This document shows, piece after piece, positions 6,713-13,998 of a stretch of DNA of 15,849 nt. Source of the DNA: JAWVEV01 sp033856535. GTDB lineage: Bacteria > Actinomycetota > Thermoleophilia > Miltoncostaeales > Miltoncostaeaceae. Below the pieces are notes generated by a model. It was not told the origin of the DNA, ran no database searches, and worked only from the letters and a program-made list of their open reading frames with translations. Positions within the stretch are counted from its first letter, which is position 1, and each line of letters begins with the position of its first letter. The position numbers were made by a program, and so were the translations under genes. The stretch spans positions 1 through 15,849 of the forward strand of contig JAWVEV010000194.1 in the NCBI GenBank assembly GCA_033856535.1, in the 5' to 3' direction.

Positions 6713-7740
6713 AGCAGCGGCTCCAGCGCCGCGGCCATCGCGGCCTCCACGCGCTCGGGCGCGAGCTCGGCCAGGCGCCGGGCGGCGCGGGCCGCGAGCT
6801 CCGCCCGCAGATCCGGCCCCGTCAGGACGGCGGCGAGCGCCTCGGCCGCCAGCGCGGCGTCGCGCCCGTGCAGCACCAGCCCCGCGCCGCCGAGGGTCTC
6901 GGCGACGGCGCCGGCGTCGCGGGCCACCACGGGGAGCCCCCGGCCGAGCGCCTCGACCAGCGGCGCGCAGAAGCCCTCGTGCTCGCTCATGCAGAGGTAG
7001 GCGCCGGCCTCGGCGTAGGCCCGGTCGCGGGCGGCGTCGCTCACCCGCCCGCGGAAGCGGACGGCGTCGTCCAGGCCGAGCCGGGAGACGAAGCGCCCGA
7101 GCGCGGCCCGGTAGCCCTCCTCGCCCTCCCAGCTCCCGATCACGTCGAGGCGCGCGGCGGGGACGAGGTGCCGGCGCAGGACCGCGACCGCCCGGACGAC
7201 GTCCTCGATCCGTTTGCTGGGCGACACGCGGCCGACGGTCAGGACGCTCGGCGCGGGCTCGCCCGAGCGGGCCGGCGGCGCGGCGGACACGTCGAGCAGC
7301 AGCGGCACCACGACCGGGTCGGGGAAGCCCGCGCCCTCCAGCTCGCGGGCGTTGTAGCCCGAGTCCGCGATCGCCACCGAGACCCGGCGGGCGAGGTCCG
7401 GCAGCGCGTTCCGCCCCCGCTCGCAGAGCATCGCGAGCCCGGGGTTGGTGCGCTTCAGCAGGTGGGCCGGGGTGATGTTGTGGTAGACGATCCCGAGCCG
7501 CTCGCGCGGCACCTCGACCGCCCGCTCGACCGCCGCGCTCCAGAGCGACATGCGCAGCAGGGCCGGCCCCTCGCCGGGGCGGAAGTCGGACAGCGGCCGG
7601 ACCCGCCCGACCAGCCGGGGATGCACGTGCTCGGCGAAGACCTCGCCCCCGACGCCGCGCCGGCGCAGGGCGTCCTGCCACGCGAGCGCCTGGCCGGTGA
7701 CCGCGTCCGCCGGGGCCGCGGCGGCCATCAGCTGGTGCAC
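6709..7740 (-). CDS. GT4-family glycosyltransferase, first transferase of the operon
   Basis: A protein of 343 residues from GTG 7740 (MHQLMAAAAPADAVTGQALA), a start resembling the H-Q-x-x-P-x-x-x-x-x-D-A N-terminus seen in some GT4 enzymes. It includes IVYHNITPAHLL (84-95), VLTVGRVSPSKRIED (166-180) with donor-site residues R171 and K176, and MSEHEGFCAPLVEAL with E255 and E263 as the E-x7-E pair. The start is 7 bases beyond the stop of the coiled-coil gene, and the stop overlaps the next start as ATGA. The frame is open further upstream into the coiled-coil gene but reads Arg/Ser-rich shadow there. ATG 7728 is an alternative start. No strong ribosome binding site precedes either, so coupling to the upstream gene is likely. 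Confidence 0.94.
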   Translation of the reverse strand: MHQLMAAAAPADAVTGQALAWQDALRRRGVGGEVFAEHVHPRLVGRVRPLSDFRPGEGPALLRMSLWSAAVERAVEVPRERLGIVYHNITPAHLLKRTNPGLAMLCERGRNALPDLARRVSVAIADSGYNARELEGAGFPDPVVVPLLLDVSAAPPARSGEPAPSVLTVGRVSPSKRIEDVVRAVAVLRRHLVPAARLDVIGSWEGEEGYRAALGRFVSRLGLDDAVRFRGRVSDAARDRAYAEAGAYLCMSEHEGFCAPLVEALGRGLPVVARDAGAVAETLGGAGLVLHGRDAALAAEALAAVLTGPDLRAELAARAARRLAELAPERVEAAMAAALEPLL

Positions 7741-7747
7741 CCGCGGA

Positions 7748-8179
7748 TCAGCCGTGCTCAGAGGCCTCCCTCGCGGCGTGCAGCTCGTCGAGCTCGGCCT
7801 CGAGCTCGCGCACGCGGTCCTCGAGCGCCTCGCGCGAGCGCGTCTCGGCGTCGAGCGCCGCCCGCATCGAGGCCAGCGCACCGTTCACCTGGGTCACCGC
7901 GTCGTTCAGGAAGTGGAAGAACGAGCGGATCTGGATCCGCTTCGCGGCGGTGATCGCCCTGCCGAGCACCGGCTTCGAGGAGTAGGCCGTCTCGAGCCGC
8001 AGCCGGACGTGCGGGACCCCGCTCGCATCCGGGCCGAGCCCGGCGTCGAAGGGGAGGTCGAGCACCTTCGCGTCGTACTCGCCCATCCGCCGGCGGTCCG
8101 CGACGCGGGCCTTGAGGTCGGCCATGAGGCGCTCGACGTCGATGGCGCCGGTCGGGTCGGCGGGAGCGGGGGCGGACAC
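7748..8179 (-). CDS. coiled-coil protein at the head of the glycosyltransferase operon
   Basis: A soluble protein of 143 residues. The N-terminal part contains IDVERLMADLKARVADRRR (13-31), the middle AYSSKPVLGRAITAAKRI (65-82), and residues 96-137 form a predicted coiled coil ending in DRVRELEAELDELHAAR. I recognise no enzyme domain. It resembles small proteins that often stand beside glycosyltransferases and methyltransferases in actinobacterial surface-glycan loci, which is recollection and untested. GTG 8179 is chosen because a TAGGAT box at 8187-8192 ends 7 bases before it, implying a leaderless message. The alternative ATG 8188 adds three residues (MCA) but overlaps that box. A role as scaffold or ruler for the following GT4 enzymes is possible. 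Confidence 0.82.
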   Translation of the reverse strand: MSAPAPADPTGAIDVERLMADLKARVADRRRMGEYDAKVLDLPFDAGLGPDASGVPHVRLRLETAYSSKPVLGRAITAAKRIQIRSFFHFLNDAVTQVNGALASMRAALDAETRSREALEDRVRELEAELDELHAAREASEHG

Positions 8180-8186
8180 GGCGCAC

Positions 8187-8192
8187 ATCCTA
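8187..8192 (-). promoter_or_regulatory. -10 box TAGGAT of the glycosyltransferase operon
   Basis: TAGGAT on the minus strand ends 7 bases before GTG 8179, the spacing expected when transcription starts at or next to the start codon. The octamer CTAGGATG is identical to that upstream of the Wzm gene (12882-12889). No clear -35 is visible. Confidence 0.5.
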
Positions 8193-8222
8193 GTGAGGCC
8201 CGCCGTGCCCCCCGGCGCTCAC
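8193..8222. terminator. possible terminator hairpin at the end of the secreted-protein gene
   Basis: GTGAG (8193-8197) pairs with CTCAC (8218-8222), and CGCCG (8201-8205) with CGGCG (8213-8217), leaving a 3-base bulge and a 7-base loop. The TGA of the secreted-protein gene (8221-8219) lies in the stem. It directly precedes the TAGGAT box of the next unit. There is no T-tract. Confidence 0.35.
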
Positions 8223-10774
8223 CGCCCGACCCTAATGAGGGTCCCCTCGATCGGCGCGGTCACCCAGACGGCACGGGGAGCGACGGCCATCTGCGAGTCG
8301 GCGAGGGACTTCAGGCCGACGGCCTTGCGCCCCAGCAGGTGACCCGCCGCATCGATCGTCGCCACGGCGCCATCCTCCCTCTCCAGCGCCAGCACTCCGG
8401 ATCCGTCGGCGGCCAGGTCGCCGTAGCGCTGGCTGGTGTCGACCGTGGTCAGCGTTCCGTCGAGGCCCCGTCGAACGATCCGCCCGAAGACGTCTCGGGC
8501 CCACACGGCTCCGGCGGTCGCCACGAGGCCCCCCTCGGATTGGCCGTCATCGGCCGAGAGCACGCCTAGGCTTCCGCCCGACTCGGCGACCTCGCCCGTC
8601 ATCCGGTCGCGCCGCTCGACCTCGAACGCGATCGCCTCCTCGCAGTCCTCGCCCTCACAGGGAAGCGGCCGAGCGGTCCACAACGCGTCGGGCCCGAGTG
8701 CCATCAGACCGGAGTGCACGGTCGACGCGGCCCCGATCGTCGCCCCCGTGTCCGGGTCGATCCTCTGCAGCTGGAGCCCGTTGCAGGCGACGGTCGGGGC
8801 GCAATTGAAGATCATCCAGGCCACCTTGCCGCGGCCGACGACCGAGATCGGCGCTCCGGGCAGCGTGATCGCCGGCCCGCGCCCACCCCGAGCGGTGACG
8901 TCGAGCGGGATCGCCTTCGGCGAGGCCAGCGACGTGAGCCACACGCGGTCACCCACCGACATGAGGCGTGACGCCGGCACCACGAAGGGCGGGATCAGCG
9001 CCTTGCCGGACCCGGCATCGAAGGCGTGCACCGCCGATCCGCCGCTCACGTCAGCGCCGATCGTCCAGAGCACCTTCTCGGCGACGACCGCGTCGCCCGG
9101 GAATGCGCCCGCCGGGATCCGAGGGTTCGCCGGCCGCGTGACGGTGACCCCCTTCACGGGCGCGAACAGCGTGCGGCTTCCGGACCGGTACGCCAGCCGA
9201 AGCCGGGCGCGCCCCGGGCCCGTGAGCCGCACCGCCATCGGGGTCTCGGCGCGGGCGACCGCCCGAGCGACGGCGCGCCACCGCCCGGCGACGAGCCGCT
9301 GGACGACGACCGGGACCGGGCCGGCGTAGCGGGTGAACGTCGGCGTGAGGCGGAGCAGCGCGCGCTCGACGACCTGAACGTTGCCGGCGTTCACGGGCGC
9401 GATGAGCGGGCGCGTCACCAGCGGAGGCCGGGCCGAACTCCGGGAGAACTCGGCGGCCTGCACCGCCGCACCGCCGCGCGCGAGCCCGAGAGCGCCTCGC
9501 TGGACCAGGCCCGACCAGGCGGCAACCGCCTCGCCGCCCCGCCCGGCCGCGATCGCCGCCTGCTCCGGACGCACCGCGGACGGATTCGAGAGCGAGATGG
9601 ATGGATCGAGGACGTCCGAATCGGCGTCAAGACGGGCGACGCGGACCGCAGGTGCCCGATCCACCGTCGCGATCCATGCGCCACCGTCGGCGGCCGTTGC
9701 GACGCCCCAGGTGCGAGGCCGCGTCCCGATCTGGTTGGGCAGGGTCCCGACGTTCTTCCACGCCGCGCCCGGCCGGCGCGAGGCGATGCGCACCGTCTGC
9801 TGCAGATACTCACCGCCGTTCCAGGTGAGGAGGACGCGTCCGCCCGGAACCGCATCCAGACGGGGCGCGTATCCCTTCCCCATCGGCTCGGGCGCGGACC
9901 ATGCCCCGCCGGCGCCGCGGACGCGGACGACCACCCTGGGACCGCGAGCTCCATCGGTCCAGGCGACGACCAGCTCGCCGTCCGCCGCAGGCGCAACCGC
10001 CGGGTAGTAGGCGTTGGTACCGGTCGATGCGATCTCCGGGGCGGACCACGCGCCGCTCCGCGCCCTGGTGGCGAGCACGATCGCGCGGCCCGCCGGCGCG
10101 TCGCGCAGCCAGGCGGCGCTGCCGCTGCCATCGGGTCGCAGCGCCAGGTCCACGTCCACTCCGGGATCGCCCGGCACCGAGTCGAGCGTCCGCGGCGCGC
10201 CCCAGGTGCCGCCCGCCGGGAGAACGGCGACGTGGACCCCGTCCCTCGGCAGGGCCCAAAGCAGGGTGGCCTCACCGTCGGCGGCCACGGCAACGTCCAG
10301 ACGCGGCTGCTCGGTCGCATTGGCGAGCACCGTCATCGTCGGCTCCCACGCGCCCCCGGCGACGCGGCGCGCGGCCTGCACCCGCGTGGTGGGACCGCCC
10401 GCGCCGAAGTCGCTGCAGACCCACGCGGCGACGACGTCGCCGGCGGCGTTGGCCGCCACGACGGGCGGGGCCTCGCTGGCGCTGCAGTTCGTCGCGAGCG
10501 CCCGCGGCGCCGACCAGGCGCTCGCACCCGAGCGGAGCTCGGCGGCGAACACGGTGGCTCCGGCGCGGTCGCCGTTCCAGATCACGACGTCCCCGGAGGC
10601 CCCGCCCGCCCCCGCGAGCCCATCCACGCGGAACACGCCGGCGGCCAGGACGTCGGGGGCCCGCCAGCGCGGCGAGGGTTGCTCGGCAGAGAGGGCCGGG
10701 GCGGCCGCGGCCGCCAGGGAGAGGAGGGCCGCCGGAACAGCGAGGGCGCGAAAGCGGGTGCGGAGGTTCGTCAT
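8219..10774 (-). CDS. secreted two-part beta-propeller-like protein
   Basis: An exported protein of 851 residues. Residues 1-30 form a signal peptide (basic MTNLRTRFR, hydrophobic core, likely cut after ALSA). Seven segments with a W-x-A-P-type motif occur at about W37, W87, W143, W191, W243, W292 and W339, spaced 47-56 residues, as expected for a seven-bladed sialidase-like propeller; I see no catalytic signature. A smaller beta-rich domain follows at about 455-550. From about 555 to 851 come shorter repeats such as VLWTIGADVSG, AVWARDVFGRIVRRG and AVWVTAPIEGTLIRV, like streptogramin-lyase-type propellers. Cysteine pairs C97/C120, C658/C664 and C706/C711 suit an extracytoplasmic location. 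There is no LPxTG or transmembrane anchor at the C-terminus. The role is unknown; binding surface glycan or protein is possible. It lies between the exporter and the glycosyltransferase operon. G+C appears slightly lower than in its neighbours. Confidence 0.93.
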   Translation of the reverse strand: MTNLRTRFRALAVPAALLSLAAAAAPALSAEQPSPRWRAPDVLAAGVFRVDGLAGAGGASGDVVIWNGDRAGATVFAAELRSGASAWSAPRALATNCSASEAPPVVAANAAGDVVAAWVCSDFGAGGPTTRVQAARRVAGGAWEPTMTVLANATEQPRLDVAVAADGEATLLWALPRDGVHVAVLPAGGTWGAPRTLDSVPGDPGVDVDLALRPDGSGSAAWLRDAPAGRAIVLATRARSGAWSAPEIASTGTNAYYPAVAPAADGELVVAWTDGARGPRVVVRVRGAGGAWSAPEPMGKGYAPRLDAVPGGRVLLTWNGGEYLQQTVRIASRRPGAAWKNVGTLPNQIGTRPRTWGVATAADGGAWIATVDRAPAVRVARLDADSDVLDPSISLSNPSAVRPEQAAIAAGRGGEAVAAWSGLVQRGALGLARGGAAVQAAEFSRSSARPPLVTRPLIAPVNAGNVQVVERALLRLTPTFTRYAGPVPVVVQRLVAGRWRAVARAVARAETPMAVRLTGPGRARLRLAYRSGSRTLFAPVKGVTVTRPANPRIPAGAFPGDAVVAEKVLWTIGADVSGGSAVHAFDAGSGKALIPPFVVPASRLMSVGDRVWLTSLASPKAIPLDVTARGGRGPAITLPGAPISVVGRGKVAWMIFNCAPTVACNGLQLQRIDPDTGATIGAASTVHSGLMALGPDALWTARPLPCEGEDCEEAIAFEVERRDRMTGEVAESGGSLGVLSADDGQSEGGLVATAGAVWARDVFGRIVRRGLDGTLTTVDTSQRYGDLAADGSGVLALEREDGAVATIDAAGHLLGRKAVGLKSLADSQMAVAPRAVWVTAPIEGTLIRVGR

Positions 10775-10781
10775 GCGAACG

Positions 10782-10787
10782 ACCGTA
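10782..10787 (-). promoter_or_regulatory. -10 box TACGGT of the secreted-protein gene
   Basis: TACGGT on the minus strand ends 7 bases before ATG 10774. No Shine-Dalgarno sequence fits in that gap, so a leaderless message is likely. No convincing -35 is visible. Confidence 0.5.
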
Positions 10788-10847
10788 CCGGTCGCGGCCG
10801 CGTCCGCCGAGGCCCCCCCACAGACCTCTTACCGGCTGCTTACCCCC

Positions 10848-10862
10848 GGCGCCTCAGGCGCC
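10848..10862. terminator. short hairpin enclosing the Wzt stop codon
   Basis: GGCGCC (10848-10853) and GGCGCC (10857-10862) pair across a 3-base loop that is the TGA stop of the ATPase gene. A second inverted repeat, GCCGGCG/CGCCGGC at 10860-10878, overlaps it. The two are mutually exclusive in part. There is no T-tract. Confidence 0.3.
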
Positions 10863-12083
10863 GGCGCCCTGCGCCGGCACCACCGTGCTCACGCTCCAGC
10901 GGCCCGGGAAGGCCACCGGCCCGTAGCCGCGGCCCTGGGCGAAGACCGAGAACGCGACGCACGGGTCGACCAGGTGGAAGGGGTCGCCGCCCTCGGGCGG
11001 ATCCAGCCGGCAGCCGATCGTGAAGCGGCCCTCGAGCAGCGGCAGTTGGTCGAGGCTGAAGACCGCGCGGCGCAGGCCCGGCGCGCCCCCGACCGGCTCG
11101 AGGTCGCTGCGGTTGTCCACCACGGTCACCAGGTTCCCGCCGGAGGTGTTGAAGGTGAGCGTGATCGCCGGCGTCACGTCCTCGACGACCTCGTAGTAGA
11201 CCTCGACCTGAAAGGGGTCCCCGGAGAGGAAACGGTCGGTCGGGACGTCGTCGGCGCCCAGCACGTGCACGCCGTGGATCCGCGCCGACCGCCAGTCGAT
11301 CCCCTGCACTCCGGCACCCGTCGCGTCGGCCGCCGCCGGCGCGGACTTCACGAGCCCGTGCTCGTAGCGCAGCAGCACCTCCTCGGGGTTGCCGTCGGCC
11401 TGGATGCGCCCGTTGGCCAGCCAGATGGCGCGATCGCAGACCACCTTCACGGCCAGGCTGCTGTGGCTGACGAACACGATCGTCGCGTCGCTGCGCTGGA
11501 ACTCGGCGATGCGGCCCATGCACTTCTGCTGGAAGGCCGCGTCGCCGACGGCGAGCACCTCGTCCAGCAGCAGGATGTCCGGCTCGAGCTCGGACGCGAC
11601 CGCGAAGCCGAGCCGCATGTACATGCCCGTGGAGTAGGTGCGGACGGGCGCGTCGATGAAGTTCTCGAGCTCGGCGAACGCGATGATGTCGTCCATCTTC
11701 CGGTTCACCTCGGCCCGGGTCATCCCGTGGATCGAGGCGTTCACGTAGATGTTCTCGCGGCCGGTGAAGTCGGGGTGGAAGCCGGCGCCGAGCTCCAGCA
11801 GGGAGACCACCCGCCCGCGCGTCTCCACGGTCCCCCGGTCGGGCGGCAGGATGCCCGCGATCAGGGTGAGCAGGGTGCTCTTGCCGGCGCCGTTCGCGCC
11901 GACGACGCCCAGGACGCTCCCGGGCTCGATGTCGAGGTCGACGTCGAGCAAGGCGAAGACCTGCCGCGCGCGGACCCGGCGGCGGCGCAGCACGGTCTCC
12001 TTCAGGGTCCGGTTGTGCTCGAGAAGCAGCCGGTAGCTGCGGGTGACGCCTCGGAGCCGGATCTCGCCGAGCGCGAGGCTCAC
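10854..12083 (-). CDS. wzt: polysaccharide ABC exporter ATPase with C-terminal glycan-recognition-type domain (Wzt-like)
   Basis: The ATPase half of an ABC-2 exporter that moves polyprenol-linked polysaccharide across the membrane. It has 409 residues. Walker A is GANGAGKST (62-70), the signature is the Wzt/TagH-type variant YSTGMYMRL (150-158) instead of LSGGQ, Walker B is ILLLDEVLAVGD (170-181), and H207 in VFVSHS is the switch histidine. The ATPase part ends near 240, and residues 260-400 form a beta-rich domain like Wzt C-terminal domains, which in E. coli O8/O9a bind the modified non-reducing end of the glycan. The start is GTG 12083, overlapping the permease stop as GTGA. The extra domain argues for export of a chain with a defined terminal modification rather than a teichoic-acid TagH lacking it, but TagH-like function is not excluded. 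Confidence 0.95.
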   Translation of the reverse strand: MSLALGEIRLRGVTRSYRLLLEHNRTLKETVLRRRRVRARQVFALLDVDLDIEPGSVLGVVGANGAGKSTLLTLIAGILPPDRGTVETRGRVVSLLELGAGFHPDFTGRENIYVNASIHGMTRAEVNRKMDDIIAFAELENFIDAPVRTYSTGMYMRLGFAVASELEPDILLLDEVLAVGDAAFQQKCMGRIAEFQRSDATIVFVSHSSLAVKVVCDRAIWLANGRIQADGNPEEVLLRYEHGLVKSAPAAADATGAGVQGIDWRSARIHGVHVLGADDVPTDRFLSGDPFQVEVYYEVVEDVTPAITLTFNTSGGNLVTVVDNRSDLEPVGGAPGLRRAVFSLDQLPLLEGRFTIGCRLDPPEGGDPFHLVDPCVAFSVFAQGRGYGPVAFPGRWSVSTVVPAQGAGA

Positions 12084-12874
12084 AGCTCGACCGCGAGGTC
12101 CCGCTGCATGCGGCGGAAGAGCAGGTAGCCGCCGACGAAGATCGCGGGACCCACGGCGAAGATGTAGGCCCAGATCCTCCAGCCCGGCACCAGGCCCCAG
12201 TAGAGGACGTCCTGGAACGCCAGCAGGAACGGGGTCACGAAGTTCGCGAGCTGCAGCACGTCGACGAGCCAGGCGTGATCGGTCGCCAGCGGGAAGGTCT
12301 CGAAGCTGAACAGCACCGGCGTGAGGAAGAACCAGGGCAGGAGGAGCGCCCCGATGATGTGCTCGATGTCGCGGAAGTAGACGTTCAGCACCGAGACCGC
12401 GAGCGAGATCCCGACCACCATCATCAGGATCGGGATCATGATCACCGGCAGCAGCAGCATCACGAGCGGGTTACCCGGCATCAGGAAGGCGCTGAAGGGG
12501 ACCAGCACGATGATCATCGCGACCAGCGTGGGCCCCTGGGAGACCACGGAGGCGATCGGCACGATCTCGCGCGGGAAGCGGACCTTCTTCACCAGGTTCG
12601 AGTTCCCGATCAGGCTCGTCGAGGCGGTGACGAGGGCGCTCGAGAAGAAGACCCAGAGCGCGAGGCCGGTCAGCAGGTAGAGCGGGTAGTGCGGCAGCCG
12701 GTTGTCGACGAACTTGAAGATGATCGAGAACACCAGCGTGTACGCCAGCATCATCACGAGGGGGGTCACGAGGGTCCAGACGACCCCGAGCACCGAGCCC
12801 TTGTAGCGGCCGCGGATCTCTCGCTTGACCAGGTTCGCGAAAAGCTCGCGTGTGTGGACCGGAACCGCGATCAC
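12080..12874 (-). CDS. wzm: polysaccharide ABC exporter permease (Wzm-like, ABC-2 family)
   Basis: The membrane half of the exporter. From GTG 12874 it has 264 residues, the usual Wzm/TagG length. Family hallmarks are LFANLVKREIRGRYKGSVLG (11-30), an amphipathic interface helix leading into TM1; NLVKKVRFPREIVP (93-106); and LNVYFRDIEHI (163-173), with about six hydrophobic helices. The frame is open for 37 more codons upstream to 12985, but that part (GTISRSRADGDPIDDL and so on) crosses the divergent promoter region and lacks family similarity. A TAGGAT box ending 8 bases before GTG 12874 supports this start and a leaderless message. It is coupled to the ATPase gene and divergent from the GT2 operon. 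Confidence 0.95.
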   Translation of the reverse strand: MIAVPVHTRELFANLVKREIRGRYKGSVLGVVWTLVTPLVMMLAYTLVFSIIFKFVDNRLPHYPLYLLTGLALWVFFSSALVTASTSLIGNSNLVKKVRFPREIVPIASVVSQGPTLVAMIIVLVPFSAFLMPGNPLVMLLLPVIMIPILMMVVGISLAVSVLNVYFRDIEHIIGALLLPWFFLTPVLFSFETFPLATDHAWLVDVLQLANFVTPFLLAFQDVLYWGLVPGWRIWAYIFAVGPAIFVGGYLLFRRMQRDLAVEL

Positions 12875-12882
12875 TGGCGGCC

Positions 12883-12888
12883 ATCCTA
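12883..12888 (-). promoter_or_regulatory. -10 box TAGGAT of the exporter operon
   Basis: TAGGAT on the minus strand ends 8 bases before GTG 12874. It shares CTAGGATG with the promoter at 8186-8193. No clear -35 is seen. Confidence 0.5.
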
Positions 12889-12955
12889 GCCAGCGCCGGA
12901 GACGACCGGCCGACGGGAGGTCGTCGATGGGATCCCCGTCCGCCCGGGAGCGGGA

Positions 12956-12961
12956 TATCGT
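12956..12961 (+). promoter_or_regulatory. possible -10 box TATCGT of the GT2 operon
   Basis: TATCGT in the divergent intergenic region would start transcription near 12968 and leave a leader of about 29 bases before ATG 12997. The leader shows no purine-rich ribosome binding site. The same hexamer, followed by CC, is found upstream of the methyltransferase at 2818-2823. Confidence 0.3.
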
Positions 12962-12996
12962 CCCCGGATCGGCCCGCCTCACCACGTGCCCGCGCG

Positions 12997-13998
12997 ATGA
13001 AGCTGATCATCCAGATCCCCTGCCTGAACGAGGCGGAGTCGCTGCCGCGCACGCTCGCCGACCTGCCGGCCGAGCTCGACGGCTTCGACGAGGTCGAGTG
13101 GCTGGTCATCGACGACGGCTCGACCGACGCCACGGCCGAGGTGGCCCGGCGCTGCGGCGTGCACCACATCGTCCGCTTCCCGCGGAACCACGGCCTGGCG
13201 ACGGCCTTCCAGTCGGGCCTGGACGCCGCCCTGAAGCTGGGCGCCGACGTGATCGTGAACACGGACGCCGACAACCAGTACCGCGGCGCGGACGTCGCCC
13301 GGCTGGTCGCGCCGATCCTCGCCGGCACGGCCGACCTGGTGATCGGCGACCGCGTGATCCGCAGCCAGGACGGGTTCTCGCCGGCCAAGAAGGCGCTCCA
13401 GGCGTGGGGCTCCTGGGTCGTCCGGCAGGCGTCGGGCACCGACGTGGCCGACGTCACCTCGGGCTTTCGCGCCTACAACCGCGAGGCGGCCATGCGCGTG
13501 AACGTGGTCACCCAGTTCACCTACACGCTCGAGACGATCATCCAGGCCGGCAAGGACGACATCGCGGTCGCCGACGTGCCGATCCAGACCAACCCGGCCG
13601 TGCGGCCCTCGCGCCTCTTCCGGAGCAACCGGCAGTACGTGCGCCGGTCGGTGGCGACGATCCTGCGCGTCTACGCGGTCCACGAGCCCATGCGCGTCTT
13701 CATGGCGCTGGCGGGGGTCTTCGGGGTGGCGGCGGCGGTCCTCTTCGGCCGCTTCGGCTACCTCTACGCGACCGAGCCCGGGCCCACCGGGCACGTCCAG
13801 TCGCTGATCGTGGGCGCGGTGCTCGCGGTGTTCGCGCTGCAGATGGCCATGCTCGGCGTGATCGGCGACCTGCTGCGCACCAACCGCCTCATCGCGGAGC
13901 GGACCCTGCGCCGGGTGCGGGCGATCGAGCTGACCCTCGGCGTGGAGGCCGAGCGGCTCGTCGGCGAGCCGCTGGACGTGGAACGGCCCCGGATCTGA
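12997..13998 (+). CDS. GT2-family glycosyltransferase with C-terminal membrane anchor (polyprenyl-phosphate-sugar synthase-like)
   Basis: Probably makes a polyprenyl-phosphate-linked sugar, or adds a sugar to a lipid carrier, at the inner face of the membrane. It has 333 residues. The GT-A fold shows IQIPCLNEAESL (5-16), the nucleotide-binding VIDDGSTD (37-44), the metal-binding NTDADNQY (88-95; D90, D92) and SGFRAYNREA (155-164). Two hydrophobic helices at about 233-255 and 268-292 anchor it, as in bacterial DPM1-like and GtrB-like enzymes. ATG 12997 directly precedes the canonical KLIIQIPCLNE start. Its stop overlaps the next gene by four bases (CTGA). Donor sugar is unknown; mannose or glucose would be typical of relatives. 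Confidence 0.95.
   Translation: MKLIIQIPCLNEAESLPRTLADLPAELDGFDEVEWLVIDDGSTDATAEVARRCGVHHIVRFPRNHGLATAFQSGLDAALKLGADVIVNTDADNQYRGADVARLVAPILAGTADLVIGDRVIRSQDGFSPAKKALQAWGSWVVRQASGTDVADVTSGFRAYNREAAMRVNVVTQFTYTLETIIQAGKDDIAVADVPIQTNPAVRPSRLFRSNRQYVRRSVATILRVYAVHEPMRVFMALAGVFGVAAAVLFGRFGYLYATEPGPTGHVQSLIVGAVLAVFALQMAMLGVIGDLLRTNRLIAERTLRRVRAIELTLGVEAERLVGEPLDVERPRI

Noticed and set aside
5390..7000. Plus-strand frame of 536 codons opposite the GT4 genes
   Set aside because: Antisense shadow with no motifs; both minus-strand genes have E-x7-E and donor-site motifs in place.
6713..7681. Upstream extension of the second GT4 frame, giving a 714-residue protein
   Set aside because: The extension is Arg/Ala/Gly-rich, overlaps the upstream GT4 gene in another frame, and the family N-terminus begins at ATG 6712 with an ATGA overlap.
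8436..9329. Plus-strand Ser/Thr-rich frame that could look like a secreted protein
   Set aside because: It is antisense to the propeller gene, has no signal peptide, and its Ser/Thr/Pro content is explained by the complement of the coding strand.
9026..11023. Plus-strand frame of 665 codons opposite the secreted-protein gene
   Set aside because: Composition is Arg/Pro/Gly/His-dominated without motifs; the minus-strand frame has a signal peptide and repeats.
10014..12128. Plus-strand frame of 704 codons opposite the ABC ATPase and part of the secreted-protein gene
   Set aside because: The opposite strand carries Walker A, signature and Walker B motifs; this frame shows none and is a shadow.
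12875..12985. Longer permease start at 12985
   Set aside because: The 37 added residues cross the divergent promoter region, lack permease similarity and would have to be transcribed from upstream of the TAGGAT box.
12825..13994. Upstream part of the frame containing the second methyltransferase
   Set aside because: It overlaps the GT2 gene in another frame and reads as an Arg/Gly-rich shadow; methyltransferase-like sequence begins only near 14037.
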